Shown: positions 20,489-29,588 of the stretch, one piece after another | Layout: every line of letters starts with the position of its first letter | Numbering within the stretch: position 1 is the stretch's first letter | Source: Endozoicomonas sp. G2_2 | GTDB taxonomy: Bacteria > Pseudomonadota > Gammaproteobacteria > Nevskiales > Salinisphaeraceae | Length of the DNA stretch: 42,816 nt | Direction: 5' to 3' | Assembly (NCBI RefSeq): GCF_017744135.1 | Contig: NZ_JAGHQU010000020.1 | Location: forward strand, 1 to 42,816 | Translations under genes and position numbers: made by a program | The notes under the pieces: generated by a model | What the model was told of the DNA's origin: nothing | Databases searched by the model: none | Seen by the model: the letters and a program-made list of their open reading frames with translations, nothing else

Positions 20489-22164
20489 GAGCCGGGGTAG
20501 TAGGAGTGTTGAACAGAGCCGCGTACCAGCAGCAGACGGTCGCCCTGGATGTCCACGGTGTAACCCTCAAACGAGTCGCCCTTAGACAGGTGCATGGTTT
20601 TCCCGTCTTGTAGAACGGTGACCAGCGGCACACAGCTGGCGCAGTAGCGCGCGACGCTAATGCCCAAGAGCTTGATGTCCGGCTTCGTTCTCGTTGCCCG
20701 TGCCGACGTGCTGCGTGGTCGGTTAGACCGCTCGAGCCGAGCGATCTTCTGCTGGCTCTTGTGCAGCTCATTCTCGACTGCCTGAAGGCGCGACACGAGG
20801 CTGGCCTCGTCCGACGTGGCCGTCTCAGTCGTGTCGTCCTCCGCGGCAGCTAACGCCGGGCCTGATTCATCTTCGACTGTGTCGGCATCGGCGGCGCCGT
20901 CGTCGGCACTCGCGAGCGTATCTGGCGAGCTTGGCGAGACCGCCTCCGGCATCACGGCCTCGGCATCCTCAATTCCGCTCGGCGCATCGGCAATATCGGC
21001 GTCCGCGACAGCGGTCTCGGTCGAAGTTGTCTTCGAATCGGTAGACGCGACGTCCTGGGTGTCATCCTTGGCCGGCGCATTCTCGGCTGCCGCACTGCTA
21101 TAAAACGGAGTCGAGTCGATAGCGGTGTATGTCGACATATCCTCGAATGTCGGTTCTTTGTCAGCCAGGGGCTCGTCCATGACCATCGCGACTTCTTCTT
21201 GCACGCCATCTGGGGTGCTAGAGAAAGAGCGGTCATCGAGTTCCGGCAATCCGTCGCTACCAAAGCTCGCGTCATCGCTGAAACCGTCCTGCTCGGAGGA
21301 CGAGTTCTCCGCCAGCTGCGGCAAACCATTCGCAGAGCCCTCATCTTCTATTGAAAGGCCGGACTCGTTGGTCGACTCGTCGGCATTGGTGGTGCCGGCG
21401 AGGCTTGGCTGTGAGGGGCTGCCGAGCAGTGAGTTCAGGAACGGCGGCTCATATCCGGCCTTGTAGGCGACCGTGCCGACAACCCCGACGATCAATACAG
21501 CAGCCAGTGCCCTGGGCGCCTTCCCTTTGCCACTTTGGGGACGGTTTTGTTCGTCGGTCACGCTCGACTCCTGGTTCTTCTGACGAGCCTTGTTCGCCTT
21601 TAGCCGAGCCTTGCGTTGCTTGCGAGCTTCGCGATCCGACTGGGCCTCAATGGGTGTCTCTTGTTCGGATGACGAATCGTGTTCATCGCGCTCAAGCGAT
21701 GGCGCCTGCCGACTGGTGTTCTTGCCAGCGGCCATCGCCTTGCCATGGGCCGCGAGCCGCTGAAAGACATTGCTTTCGCCCTCGCCTTGATTGGGCTGGA
21801 AAGCCTTCTTCACACGACCAACGAGAGAGGCAGCAGACCCCGCTCTCACCGAGTTCTCAGCCTCGAGAGGGTTGTCGTAAAAGACCGGCCGACCGGTACC
21901 GCTTCGCGATGCTGCGTCGCGATCAGCCGGTGCCGGTGCGTCATACTCGTCGCCGTGCGCCGCGTCAGCGGAATGGGTGGAATCGGCATCGTCGACAAGA
22001 GGCGATGAAGGGCCGCGGTGGGCATCGCTGGTATTGTCAGCCTGAGCTTGCTCTCGCTCTTCCTGGGGAGTCGCTTTTGCCCCTCTACCTTTTTTGAAGC
22101 GCTCAACCGCGGGGTTGTTATGCGCCCGGGATTCGACGCCGTTGTTATCGATATCGTCGCTCAT
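20485..22164 (-). CDS. Large acidic single-span protein of the transfer apparatus (559 aa)
   Basis: Begins MSDDIDNNGVESRAHNNPAV with GGAG upstream. About 220 residues of charged, low-complexity cytoplasmic sequence lead to one membrane span (RALAAVLIVGVVGTVAYKAG, about 220-240). A 230-residue acidic Ser/Asp/Glu/Ala-rich stretch follows, then a coiled coil (LVSRLQAVENELHKSQQKIA, about 455-480) and a compact C-terminal domain with CASCVP and LVTVLQDGKTMHLSKGDSFE. The C-terminal domain resembles the strand-rich PilP/GspC-type modules that bridge to outer-membrane parts. The long acidic stretch may be extended across the periplasm. Family not recognised. Confidence 0.65.
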   Translation of the reverse strand: MSDDIDNNGVESRAHNNPAVERFKKGRGAKATPQEEREQAQADNTSDAHRGPSSPLVDDADSTHSADAAHGDEYDAPAPADRDAASRSGTGRPVFYDNPLEAENSVRAGSAASLVGRVKKAFQPNQGEGESNVFQRLAAHGKAMAAGKNTSRQAPSLERDEHDSSSEQETPIEAQSDREARKQRKARLKANKARQKNQESSVTDEQNRPQSGKGKAPRALAAVLIVGVVGTVAYKAGYEPPFLNSLLGSPSQPSLAGTTNADESTNESGLSIEDEGSANGLPQLAENSSSEQDGFSDDASFGSDGLPELDDRSFSSTPDGVQEEVAMVMDEPLADKEPTFEDMSTYTAIDSTPFYSSAAAENAPAKDDTQDVASTDSKTTSTETAVADADIADAPSGIEDAEAVMPEAVSPSSPDTLASADDGAADADTVEDESGPALAAAEDDTTETATSDEASLVSRLQAVENELHKSQQKIARLERSNRPRSTSARATRTKPDIKLLGISVARYCASCVPLVTVLQDGKTMHLSKGDSFEGYTVDIQGDRLLLVRGSVQHSYYPGS

Positions 22165-22176
22165 CGTCTTCTCCGG

Positions 22177-22662
22177 CTACTCGTGACCGTAGGGCGAGTT
22201 CGGCAGGGCAACGCCGTTGCGTTCCTGCCATTCACCTGGGGCGATCAGTACGGGTTCCATGTGGGCCGGGACCAGCGCGCCGTTGACCACACGCGAGGGC
22301 ATGTGGACGGTATCGACGATAGGTTTCTGCCACACGTATGTCCGCGTGGCGTTCATGCGCCCGCGGAACTCAGCCATGGTGTCGTTGACGCCCTCGCGGT
22401 ATGCGGCCCGGGCCTGCTGGCTTGAGAGCATCCTGTAACCCTCACGGGCTTTCGTGTCCGCTCGCAGCACGCGCTGGATGCTGTCGTGCTCAGTGGAATA
22501 GGGGAGACCTTGATGCTTTTCAGCCCGCGCCTTCTCGATCGCGGCATCCCGTTGCTCGGCGTATCGAAGGCCGGGGTCGGAGACGCATGCAGTCAAGGCA
22601 ACGACCGCGCCGATTAGCGCCGTGGCCTTAGCCGGCCAGTTGATAGTCATAACGCGAGCCAT
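22177..22662 (-). CDS. Lipoprotein of the transfer apparatus (161 aa)
   Basis: Signal peptide with lipobox: hydrophobic ATALIGAVVALTAC, lipidated Cys at residue 26 (ATG at 22650 is an alternative start that keeps the lipobox). The C-terminus PSRVVNGALVPAHMEPVLIA followed by PGEWQ resembles the C-terminus of the lipoprotein at 25953 (IPPYIDKATGRRVDGHWQYA ... SQWQ), so the two may be divergent relatives. The start overlaps the TraC stop by 35 bp. A role in the outer-membrane part of the secretion channel, as with TraV/DotC-type lipoproteins, is inferred from location and context. Confidence 0.65.
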   Translation of the reverse strand: MARVMTINWPAKATALIGAVVALTACVSDPGLRYAEQRDAAIEKARAEKHQGLPYSTEHDSIQRVLRADTKAREGYRMLSSQQARAAYREGVNDTMAEFRGRMNATRTYVWQKPIVDTVHMPSRVVNGALVPAHMEPVLIAPGEWQERNGVALPNSPYGHE

Positions 22663-25459
22663 AGGGAAATTCCTGTGCCAGTTCCAGAATGGCCCGCCGG
22701 CGGGCCTCCTTCGGGGGGATGTTCTCCGCGACTTTTTTATCGATTCGTTCCTGCCGTGCCTTGCGGTCGAGCGGGTGAGTCGATGACAGCCAGAGCGTCA
22801 CGGGATTGGAGTAAAGCCGCACCGCGCCGAAGTAGTTCTTCGATGCTGTCGTGCGAGCGACGTATAGAAACTCGGTGTAGAAGGGCGGCACGCTCAGGTT
22901 GTTTCGCCACAGGCGCTCGGCCTCGTCTTCCAGCTCGAGCAGATCACGCGCGCCGCGACGGTCAGCGGGATTCGAGCCAAGAAAGTAGTAGTGCGAGGTG
23001 TTCGCGCTGATGCCGTCATCGGCCTCGCCTTCGCTCGCCACGATCTTGGCGAAGTCAGAGAGCTTCTGACTGATGAGCGTGATACTGCAGTTGTACTTAC
23101 GCGCTTCGCGATAGACCTGGCCGACCGCGCGGGCGTGTTGCGCCAGCACACGCCATGCCTCGTCGATGATGAGCATCTTGCGCATTTCGCTGGGCAGGCG
23201 GAACTTCATGTACTGGTCGATCTGGGCGAGGATCGAAAGCATCACCACGTCCATCGCCTGACGGTCGGCAAACCGTTCGGTTTCGATCACGATCATGGGG
23301 TTGTCCCAATCAACGTCGAGAGGTCCGTCGAACATCTCGCCGTAGATCCCCGTTTTGAGGAACTCGGTCATACGTCGAACAAGCTGAGTGCCTTCCTCGC
23401 CACGTTGACTTAGCGCTTCGGCAAAGTCGCTGAGCATCAATTCCTGCCCGAGCTGACGCGTGGCGAAGATCTCGATCAGCACGCTCTGAATCAGATTCAC
23501 CGATGCCTTGGGAACCGATTCGGTCTTGCCCCCCTCATCGGCCGTGCCGGACTTACACATCGCCACGATGCTGTCCTGCATCGTTTCGATTTCTTCACTT
23601 GTCGCCTGGCGCGCTTCGGTGCTGCCCTCGACGTCGTTGATGTGCAGAGGGTTCAAACAGATCGGCTTGCGGCCGTCCGGCTGTTCTTGGGCAACGAGAT
23701 AGACGTATTGCCCATCCGTCGATTCGCACAGATCCTCGAAAGAACGGCCCTTATCGATGATGATCGTCTTCGGGGCGTACTGGCTGCGCATCTGCATGGT
23801 GAGCGCGTTGACGAGGAACGACTTGCCCGAGCCGGTACCGCCGACGACCAGTTGGTGCGGCGCCGGCGTCATGTTGGTGAACGGATCCATCATGATCGGC
23901 GTGCCGTCGCTGTTGTTCATCAGCAGTCGGCCGTCCTTCATGCCCGGGAACCCACCATAGAGCGGGACTAGATCGGTCATGTTCGACGACAACATCCCGT
24001 GGGAGCGCCGCAGCATCTGCATGGCCCGAACGCGAAAATTCAGTGGCAATGTCTGGTGCAGGATCGCGTCAGCACGCAGATCCTCGCGGTAACCGCTTTC
24101 CCATAGCAGTGACTCAAGCGCACGCGCGCGGCGGCGCGCTTTTTCCTCGGACGAGTCGCGGCAGCACATATGAATGGCACAGTCGACGACCTTCGTCCGA
24201 GTGTGTTCTTCTGGATTGGTGACGTTGTCCAGATAAGCGATGTCTGCAGCATTCTTCTCCCGCTTGATCGCGTCACCGGCGAAGAAGCCGCGGTTCACGC
24301 CGGCATGATCTTCACTGCTTGACTGTCGGCCCTTACGCAGCCGGATAGCCATCCTGACCTTGCGCTGGTCACGAACCATGAAATTGAAACAACACCAGCC
24401 GGAACCCTCGGTTTCGGACAGGGCGTTCTGGATCAGGTGAGGACTCGGGCGCTCGGCCATGTGCTTGACCGAAGTCACGCGGTAGTAGTGACCATCGATC
24501 TTCCAGCCGTCGTCGTTGGCCTCAACCGACGACATGATCATCCTCGACGACAGCCGACCCTCGGCAACGATCGCGTCCGGGTCGGTGGTGCTCATGATTT
24601 CGCGAAGCGGGGCGCGTCCCGAGTAGCGGGGCGCGCGCTGGCTGAAACTCCGATTGGGATTGAGCATCGAGAACACGAGATCGATCAGACCTTGGCCCGT
24701 CTGTCGCTCGTGGGTGAAACCCATCGCCTGAAGGCTGCGTTCGATGCTATCGACGTGGCCCAGAAAATCATCGCGATGACGCTTGAAGCGGAGGCGGTAA
24801 CGGTTGTCCGAACTCTCGGAGTTCGCAACCGCCCGAATGCGATCCACAGTCTTGGTCAGGACACCTTTCTCGCCGAAGTGCGGGTCCGTCATGAAGACGA
24901 GGAACAAGCGCTGACGCATGGCAAATTTGCCTGAACGCCCGCGAATGCTGTGATCGTTGACCAGATCAGCCGGGTCGATCTGCTCGTCTTCAGTCAGCCC
25001 TTGCGCATTCAGCTCTTCGAATTCGTTGCGCATCTGCTCGATTACGGCGTCCTCTGGAACCGTAGTCAGAAACCCTTGCGAGGCGCCGCGTGACTGCAGG
25101 TCGATGACCGAGTCCTGGATCTCGCGAGCAAACGTCGCGTCACTGCATCTCGATGCGTAGTCCTCGAGAATGTCTCGGTTGTCCGTGCCAGACACTCTCA
25201 GGATCTGGCCGTGGCTCCGATCCGGCATCTGGTCAATCACGTATGCCAGGCCATTCGAAATGGACGCCATGTCGTGGTCGGAGAACCCCTCGCGCGCGAG
25301 TAGACCGATCTCCCAGACCGCGGCCAGACGATAGTCGACCGTGGCGAAAATCTTGTCGCCACTCGAGTAGGCGAAAGCGTCGATCAATTCGGAGAAAGGG
25401 AGGCTTTGCCCGTAATTGAGCTTTTGATAGGCCGCTTCGGTGTAGTCAGCAACGCTCAT
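22628..25459 (-). CDS. traC: TraC/VirB4-type conjugative ATPase
   Basis: 943 aa. Walker A GGTGSGKSFLVNALTMQ lies near residue 540 and Walker B RKMLIIDEAWRVLAQHA near 765, followed by ITLISQKLSDFAKI, the conserved sensor region of VirB4/TraC proteins. The N-terminal half matches the TraC-type domain. These ATPases energise pilus assembly and substrate transfer at the inner membrane. The start overlaps the preceding stop as TAATG. Size is somewhat larger than F TraC (about 875 aa), closer to the GI-type relatives. Confidence 0.93.
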   Translation of the reverse strand: MSVADYTEAAYQKLNYGQSLPFSELIDAFAYSSGDKIFATVDYRLAAVWEIGLLAREGFSDHDMASISNGLAYVIDQMPDRSHGQILRVSGTDNRDILEDYASRCSDATFAREIQDSVIDLQSRGASQGFLTTVPEDAVIEQMRNEFEELNAQGLTEDEQIDPADLVNDHSIRGRSGKFAMRQRLFLVFMTDPHFGEKGVLTKTVDRIRAVANSESSDNRYRLRFKRHRDDFLGHVDSIERSLQAMGFTHERQTGQGLIDLVFSMLNPNRSFSQRAPRYSGRAPLREIMSTTDPDAIVAEGRLSSRMIMSSVEANDDGWKIDGHYYRVTSVKHMAERPSPHLIQNALSETEGSGWCCFNFMVRDQRKVRMAIRLRKGRQSSSEDHAGVNRGFFAGDAIKREKNAADIAYLDNVTNPEEHTRTKVVDCAIHMCCRDSSEEKARRRARALESLLWESGYREDLRADAILHQTLPLNFRVRAMQMLRRSHGMLSSNMTDLVPLYGGFPGMKDGRLLMNNSDGTPIMMDPFTNMTPAPHQLVVGGTGSGKSFLVNALTMQMRSQYAPKTIIIDKGRSFEDLCESTDGQYVYLVAQEQPDGRKPICLNPLHINDVEGSTEARQATSEEIETMQDSIVAMCKSGTADEGGKTESVPKASVNLIQSVLIEIFATRQLGQELMLSDFAEALSQRGEEGTQLVRRMTEFLKTGIYGEMFDGPLDVDWDNPMIVIETERFADRQAMDVVMLSILAQIDQYMKFRLPSEMRKMLIIDEAWRVLAQHARAVGQVYREARKYNCSITLISQKLSDFAKIVASEGEADDGISANTSHYYFLGSNPADRRGARDLLELEDEAERLWRNNLSVPPFYTEFLYVARTTASKNYFGAVRLYSNPVTLWLSSTHPLDRKARQERIDKKVAENIPPKEARRRAILELAQEFPYGSRYDYQLAG

Positions 25460-25971
25460 TAGGATCCTCGCGGTCCGTAGACCATGATCAGTCGAGATTC
25501 AGGAAATATCGTGATCGGGATGTGCATGCGTTCGGTCAGCCATGCGACGACGTCGGCCACCTCGTGCTCACCGCGAATGGCATGTGGTACCAGTTGGCCT
25601 CGCACCCAGGGCGCAACGAAATGCGGTTGGTACCCCAGCGAGCGTGCGAGCGTGTCGATTACGATGCCCAGAGGCGTGTTCTCGGCGAAGAACAGCTGCA
25701 CATCCGCCGAATCCAAGCCACCCGACGTGTTCGGGATATCTGTCTCATTCGCCAAGCGCATCTGATTACGGATGCGTTGGGCATCAGGTTCGCGGTTGGT
25801 CGCATGAGGGGCCTGGAAGTAGTTCTGGATCACCTGATTACGAATGGCGTCCTTGCTGATTTCATCGATACCGCTGTGCAAGCCCCCCTTGCCGGCGTGC
25901 CAGGGGGACGCATTGACCGGTAGGCTCATTGCCAGGCCCAGGCCTGCAGCAATCAGTAGTCGAGCTGCCAT
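25459..25971 (-). CDS. DotD-like periplasmic protein with secretin-N-type domain (170 aa)
   Basis: Signal peptide at residues 1-21 (MAARLLIAAGLGLAMSLPVN then A). The C-terminal 75 residues, VQLFFAENTPLGIVIDTLA onwards to MHIPITIFPESRLIMVYG, look like the N0/N1-type fold of DotD and secretin N-domains: helix, strand, then a paired helix before a final strand. In Dot/Icm-type systems DotD sits in the outer-membrane core complex. No lipobox is visible, unlike Legionella DotD. It overlaps both neighbours, between a lipoprotein and TraC, a location fitting core-complex assembly. Confidence 0.6.
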   Translation of the reverse strand: MAARLLIAAGLGLAMSLPVNASPWHAGKGGLHSGIDEISKDAIRNQVIQNYFQAPHATNREPDAQRIRNQMRLANETDIPNTSGGLDSADVQLFFAENTPLGIVIDTLARSLGYQPHFVAPWVRGQLVPHAIRGEHEVADVVAWLTERMHIPITIFPESRLIMVYGPRGS

Positions 25972-26291
25972 TGCGACTCCTTGATGACGGCGTACTGCCA
26001 GTGCCCATCGACCCGACGGCCGGTGGCCTTGTCGATATACGGCGGGATCCAGATGGGCATCACGGTTTCAGGCTGACGGATCGGTATGACCGGGTCAGAG
26101 GTTCCGGCTGCGGCTTGAGCCTGCAGGCCTTCACGGACCAGACGAACCGTGTCGCGCGCGCCCTGCTGTGTGACGCCGCTGTAAACCTCTTCGATCGAAG
26201 GCCCGACAATCGTGGGCCCCTTGGAGGCGCACCCGGTCAAAAGAGCCAACGCAGTCAACGCTGCGAATGCGCCGACGGTCTTATTGGACAT
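25953..26291 (-). CDS. Lipoprotein in the TraV position (112 aa)
   Basis: Lipobox ALALLTGC with Cys at residue 21. The mature part has a helical segment (IEEVYSGVTQQGARDTVRLV) and a C-terminal motif PIWIPPYIDKATGRRVDGHW then KESQWQ, similar to the end of the lipoprotein at 22177. TraV lipoproteins cap the VirB7/9/10-type core complex and are encoded next to TraB, as here; it is shorter than F TraV (about 170 aa) and lacks the usual two Cys in its middle. It overlaps TraB and the DotD-like gene. Confidence 0.65.
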   Translation of the reverse strand: MSNKTVGAFAALTALALLTGCASKGPTIVGPSIEEVYSGVTQQGARDTVRLVREGLQAQAAAGTSDPVIPIRQPETVMPIWIPPYIDKATGRRVDGHWQYAVIKESQWQLDY

Positions 26292-27807
26292 TGCTTACCT
26301 CGGCATTTGAATTCTTGGCCAGATATTCGAAAGGTGTGGTGGTGATCATCGTCATGGGCAGGCCCGCCTGGATCCGCACGACTGGGATGATTCGAGCGGC
26401 CTGACGGTCATAGAACTCGGCGATCCGGCCGAAAGCCTCGCCGAATGCATCACCTGCAACCGCTGCAGGGATATTTCCCCCATCAATCGAACGCGCACTT
26501 CCGACACCGCCAGCCGCGCCGCCGCCAAAGATCTGCGTGTTGAACTGCGAATCGGAGAACACTTCGCCAGCAGCACTCATGCCTGCGGCGAACGAGGCGA
26601 GAGCGATCTCGCGGCCGCTGGCCTGGTCCAGGTAACCGGCAACGCCCATTTGATTGTCACGACGGTCGATCAGGTAGCCATTGATCGGGATGAACTGGGG
26701 CTTGCCATCGGGACCGACGTAGCTCAGACGTTCGATCTTCACGATGGCAGCGGGCCGATTCGATTCCTGGCCGACACAGGTGCCCGAGACGTGCGGCGAA
26801 CCCATGTGATAGGTGGTGCCGTTAGGGCCGTGAAATTCGCCTTTGACGGGCAGCGTGATGGGGACTTCGGAAAGAAGGGCGCGCGGGCCGTCACCGCCAC
26901 GCTGGCCCGACGCGTTTGCAACCGGGCAGGCAACCCCGTGCAGATCGGTAACGTGCACCCAGGAGTTTCCAGGCACAGTGATGCTGTCGTACTCCGGCTT
27001 CACTTCAACCACATCGCCCGTCAGCGGACTCATCGCGCCACCGGCCTCAGATGGCGGCGGCGGTGGCGTTGAGGTCGAGACCGGGCGGTTGGTCGCGGTA
27101 CCAGAGCGCGAGCTAGAGGGGCTGCTGAACAGACCGCCGCTGGACTCTGCTGGCTGGGAACGCGCGCCAAGTTCCATATACGGGAACGCGTTATCGGGCT
27201 TGGCTTGGCCCTTGGTCGTCGTGCTGGAGGGCTGGTCATCAAGCGCGGGCAGGCCAGAAGTGCTTACGGTGCCGCCTTCGGGTTTCTGTCCGCCCAGCAG
27301 GGCATCCCGTTCTTCCAGAATGCGATCTTCGCCTTGGCGCTCAATAGCATTCGTGAGCTGGCTGAGCTTCTCCTCGACCGAGTTTTGAAGCTGCGCCATG
27401 TCACGTTGGCTATTACGCGTGTTCTCGTCGAGCGAGCGCCTGAGCTGCTCGATGCGCTCGTTCGCCGCGTTGACGCGCCGATCTACCGCAACAACAGACG
27501 ATTCATTCGTGCGGTCATCGATGTTGAACGCCTCATCGACACCACTCTGGGCGATCTGATCCTCAGTGCGGCGCTGCTCTGCGCGCTCGCGATCGAAAGT
27601 CGTGGTCCGATCAGAATCGCGTTGCTGTACCTGTCCGCTGTTCGCACTCTGCGACTGGTCGTCGTCACCGGTGATAGCAGCGAACGTCTTCCAGACAAGC
27701 AAGCCGATGACGATCGCAACGACCGCTATCTTTACCGGGCTGCGACCTTTGTTCTCACCCTCACCGGCCGGGTCGGCATGCATGAGCTCGTCGTTATCTC
27801 GTGCCAT
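26281..27807 (-). CDS. traB: TraB/VirB10-type core-complex scaffold protein
   Basis: 508 aa. Short cytoplasmic N-terminus, a membrane span at about residues 30-50 (VKIAVVAIVIGLLVWKTFA), a coiled-coil region (about 85-165, including NERIEQLRRSLDENTRN), a Pro/Ser-rich stretch (about 235-275), and a C-terminal TrbI-type beta-barrel domain with KIERLSYVGPDGKPQFIPIN and DRRDNQMGVAGYLDQ. TraB spans from inner to outer membrane in the secretion channel. The start at 27807 overlaps the TraK stop by 14 bp; the longer frame to 27873 would extend deeply into TraK. Confidence 0.88.
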   Translation of the reverse strand: MARDNDELMHADPAGEGENKGRSPVKIAVVAIVIGLLVWKTFAAITGDDDQSQSANSGQVQQRDSDRTTTFDRERAEQRRTEDQIAQSGVDEAFNIDDRTNESSVVAVDRRVNAANERIEQLRRSLDENTRNSQRDMAQLQNSVEEKLSQLTNAIERQGEDRILEERDALLGGQKPEGGTVSTSGLPALDDQPSSTTTKGQAKPDNAFPYMELGARSQPAESSGGLFSSPSSSRSGTATNRPVSTSTPPPPPSEAGGAMSPLTGDVVEVKPEYDSITVPGNSWVHVTDLHGVACPVANASGQRGGDGPRALLSEVPITLPVKGEFHGPNGTTYHMGSPHVSGTCVGQESNRPAAIVKIERLSYVGPDGKPQFIPINGYLIDRRDNQMGVAGYLDQASGREIALASFAAGMSAAGEVFSDSQFNTQIFGGGAAGGVGSARSIDGGNIPAAVAGDAFGEAFGRIAEFYDRQAARIIPVVRIQAGLPMTMITTTPFEYLAKNSNAEVSNVQ

Positions 27808-28609
27808 GGAGGGTGCGCCGGTTACGATTGGAAACGATGTAGACCAGTCCCTTGTTCTGTGCACGCGCGGCATCAGCTGCGAACTCAGGGGCGGGGTCGA
27901 GGCGAAAATCTGACGGCATCATCGAGATTTCGCGCACGTGGCCAAATTGCTCGATCAGTTCACGTGAGCCGAACTCGATGTTGTCGATGGCCACGCGAAA
28001 CGGAGTGCGGCCACGGTTTACCGCGAGAAGCACAATGCCTGTATCCCCACCCGCGCCGCGCCAAGTCTCCTCGAGGTAGAAAGCGACCGAGCCTTGCTCG
28101 AGAACAAGCCGCTGCTGCGGGGAGCCTGTGGCCTTCTGGATCTGGTAGCCGGAAGGCGTCGCGCCGCTCACCATGTACTTGATCAGGCGCTGCTTGCCGG
28201 GTTCGCGACCTTCGTCGCCGGATCCCACATGCTTCTGCGCTAGTGCCGGCGACTCATCGACGACGGAAACAGTGCCGTCAGCACAGGCACGCTCGATGAC
28301 CTGCAGGCGGTATGAGTTGCCCGAAGCGCTCTGTACGAGCACCTGCGCGTTGTAGGACTGGCCGTCTTCCTCAGTCTTGATGAAAATGCGGTCAGGAAAT
28401 GCAGCTTGATTGATCGAGATCCCTGCGGGCTGCTCGGGCAGCAGACCTCGCAACGCTTCAGGGAATTTAACCTCGGCGTACTGATCGTCAGCTGCGTAAA
28501 CCGGCACAGCGCGGCCTTGATAGACGGTGACCCGATCGGTGCGATCACAGGCTGACCATGCCAGCGCAGGTGATGCTGCGACGAGTAAACCTAGCGCCCA
28601 ACGCCTCAT
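27794..28609 (-). CDS. traK: TraK/VirB9-type secretion-channel protein
   Basis: 271 aa with signal peptide MRRWALGLLVAASPALAWSA. The remainder is strand-rich with two Cys in the mature part (SACDRT and ERACADG), and the C-terminal half (GIVLLAVNRGRTPFRVAIDN) is like the secretin-type fold of TraK. TraK is the VirB9 analogue that joins TraB and TraV in the core complex. Position between TraE and TraB is the invariant order in F- and GI-type systems. The start overlaps the TraE stop as ATGA. Confidence 0.82.
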   Translation of the reverse strand: MRRWALGLLVAASPALAWSACDRTDRVTVYQGRAVPVYAADDQYAEVKFPEALRGLLPEQPAGISINQAAFPDRIFIKTEEDGQSYNAQVLVQSASGNSYRLQVIERACADGTVSVVDESPALAQKHVGSGDEGREPGKQRLIKYMVSGATPSGYQIQKATGSPQQRLVLEQGSVAFYLEETWRGAGGDTGIVLLAVNRGRTPFRVAIDNIEFGSRELIEQFGHVREISMMPSDFRLDPAPEFAADAARAQNKGLVYIVSNRNRRTLHGTR

Positions 28610-29223
28610 AGTTTTGTCTCCGTGATGCCGGTCACCCAGAGGCCAGCAGGGCGAGCCTCGGTCGGCGTGACTTTTTCCAGTCGCACAGCGATCTCGACTC
28701 GATAGGTCGTGTCATACGACGTCGCGACATAACGCTCGACGCGGCCGCGCATGCGGTAGAGATACCCAGTGTCACTCTCCTCCAGACCAGATTCCTGGAG
28801 GATCGTCGTCTTCTGGCTCAACTGGAGGTTCTGTATCCGCTCGGCCAGGTCACGCAGCTGACGGGCAACACCAACGGCCTTACCCGGCACAACCATGTTG
28901 GCCGCGCGTTTGAAATTCGCCTCGACGGTGTCGGCGTCGTAGTTGAAGCGGTTCGAAACGAAGTCTCGGGCATATCGCTTCACTGCTGCCGGCGGACGAC
29001 GACGCGATGAAACCAACACGCCGTCTTCGTCCGGGAATGCGTACATGATCCGGTTGTTCGCCAGCTTCGTGTTCTGGGCATTCATGCTGAGCAGCGCAGC
29101 GCCCATCGCGACAACGGTGAGGATCAGGATGATCACCATCGCGACAAGGCCGAGAAAAAGACGCGTGTTGGAGCGTTCATAGCCGACCAGCGGTGATTCC
29201 CAGTCGAAGTCTTTGGTCGCCAT
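28606..29223 (-). CDS. traE: TraE/VirB8-like inner-membrane assembly protein
   Basis: 205 aa. The N-terminal cytoplasmic part (MATKDFDWESPLVGYERSNT) precedes one span (about 25-48, LFLGLVAMVIILILTVVAMG) and a periplasmic domain ending in RVEIAVRLEKVTPTEARPAG then LWVTGI, which resembles TraE. The start was placed at 29223 because it lies 2 bp after the TraL stop. TraE nucleates assembly in the inner membrane. The order TraL-TraE-TraK-TraB supports the assignment. Confidence 0.82.
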   Translation of the reverse strand: MATKDFDWESPLVGYERSNTRLFLGLVAMVIILILTVVAMGAALLSMNAQNTKLANNRIMYAFPDEDGVLVSSRRRPPAAVKRYARDFVSNRFNYDADTVEANFKRAANMVVPGKAVGVARQLRDLAERIQNLQLSQKTTILQESGLEESDTGYLYRMRGRVERYVATSYDTTYRVEIAVRLEKVTPTEARPAGLWVTGITETKL

Positions 29224-29225
29224 AA

Positions 29226-29588
29226 TCAGGGCTCGTATCGTTTCGATGCGCCCGGGGCCGGGGGGAGGCCGCAGCTTCCCCACGCCCGACTGAGCAGCGG
29301 TTGCAGAAACGGCAGATAACGCCGTGCAAAGGGGGACTCAGATGCACTTGAGGCCCAGAACGCGACAAAATTCGGCATACGGCCGGCGCTGGCCTTTTCG
29401 TACGCGTAGGCCAGTACGAGCGCGATCAGCGTGGCCTTGCCCATGCCCAGCATCGGCTTGCCGATGGCGATGATTGCCACCACGATGCCGGCGGTCTCCA
29501 TTTGCAAGCCGAACGCCTTGAGCGGGGCCAGCGAATAGACGGGGCAGCGTCTGCTGCCCCAGTCAAAGTTGTCGCGAGACTCGTTCAC
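29226..29588 (-). CDS. traL: TraL-like membrane protein (120 aa)
   Basis: The N-terminal 25 residues are cytoplasmic and polar, followed by hydrophobic stretches around residues 29-45 (METAGIVVAIIAIGKPMLG) and 50-65 (KATLIALVLAYAYEKAS). TraL-type proteins are about 95-105 aa with this hydrophobic pair and a conserved tail containing P and Y-P segments; here the tail is ARRYLPFLQPLLSRAWG. Both ends overlap or abut neighbours (ATGA with the pilin-like gene). Assignment relies largely on position. Confidence 0.65.
   Translation of the reverse strand: MNESRDNFDWGSRRCPVYSLAPLKAFGLQMETAGIVVAIIAIGKPMLGMGKATLIALVLAYAYEKASAGRMPNFVAFWASSASESPFARRYLPFLQPLLSRAWGSCGLPPAPGASKRYEP

Noticed and set aside
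27205-28182. 325-aa plus-strand frame antisense to TraB and TraK
   Set aside because: It runs antisense to two well-supported, overlapping tra genes; its composition is Arg/Leu-rich as expected from complementary high-GC coding DNA, and it has no domain.
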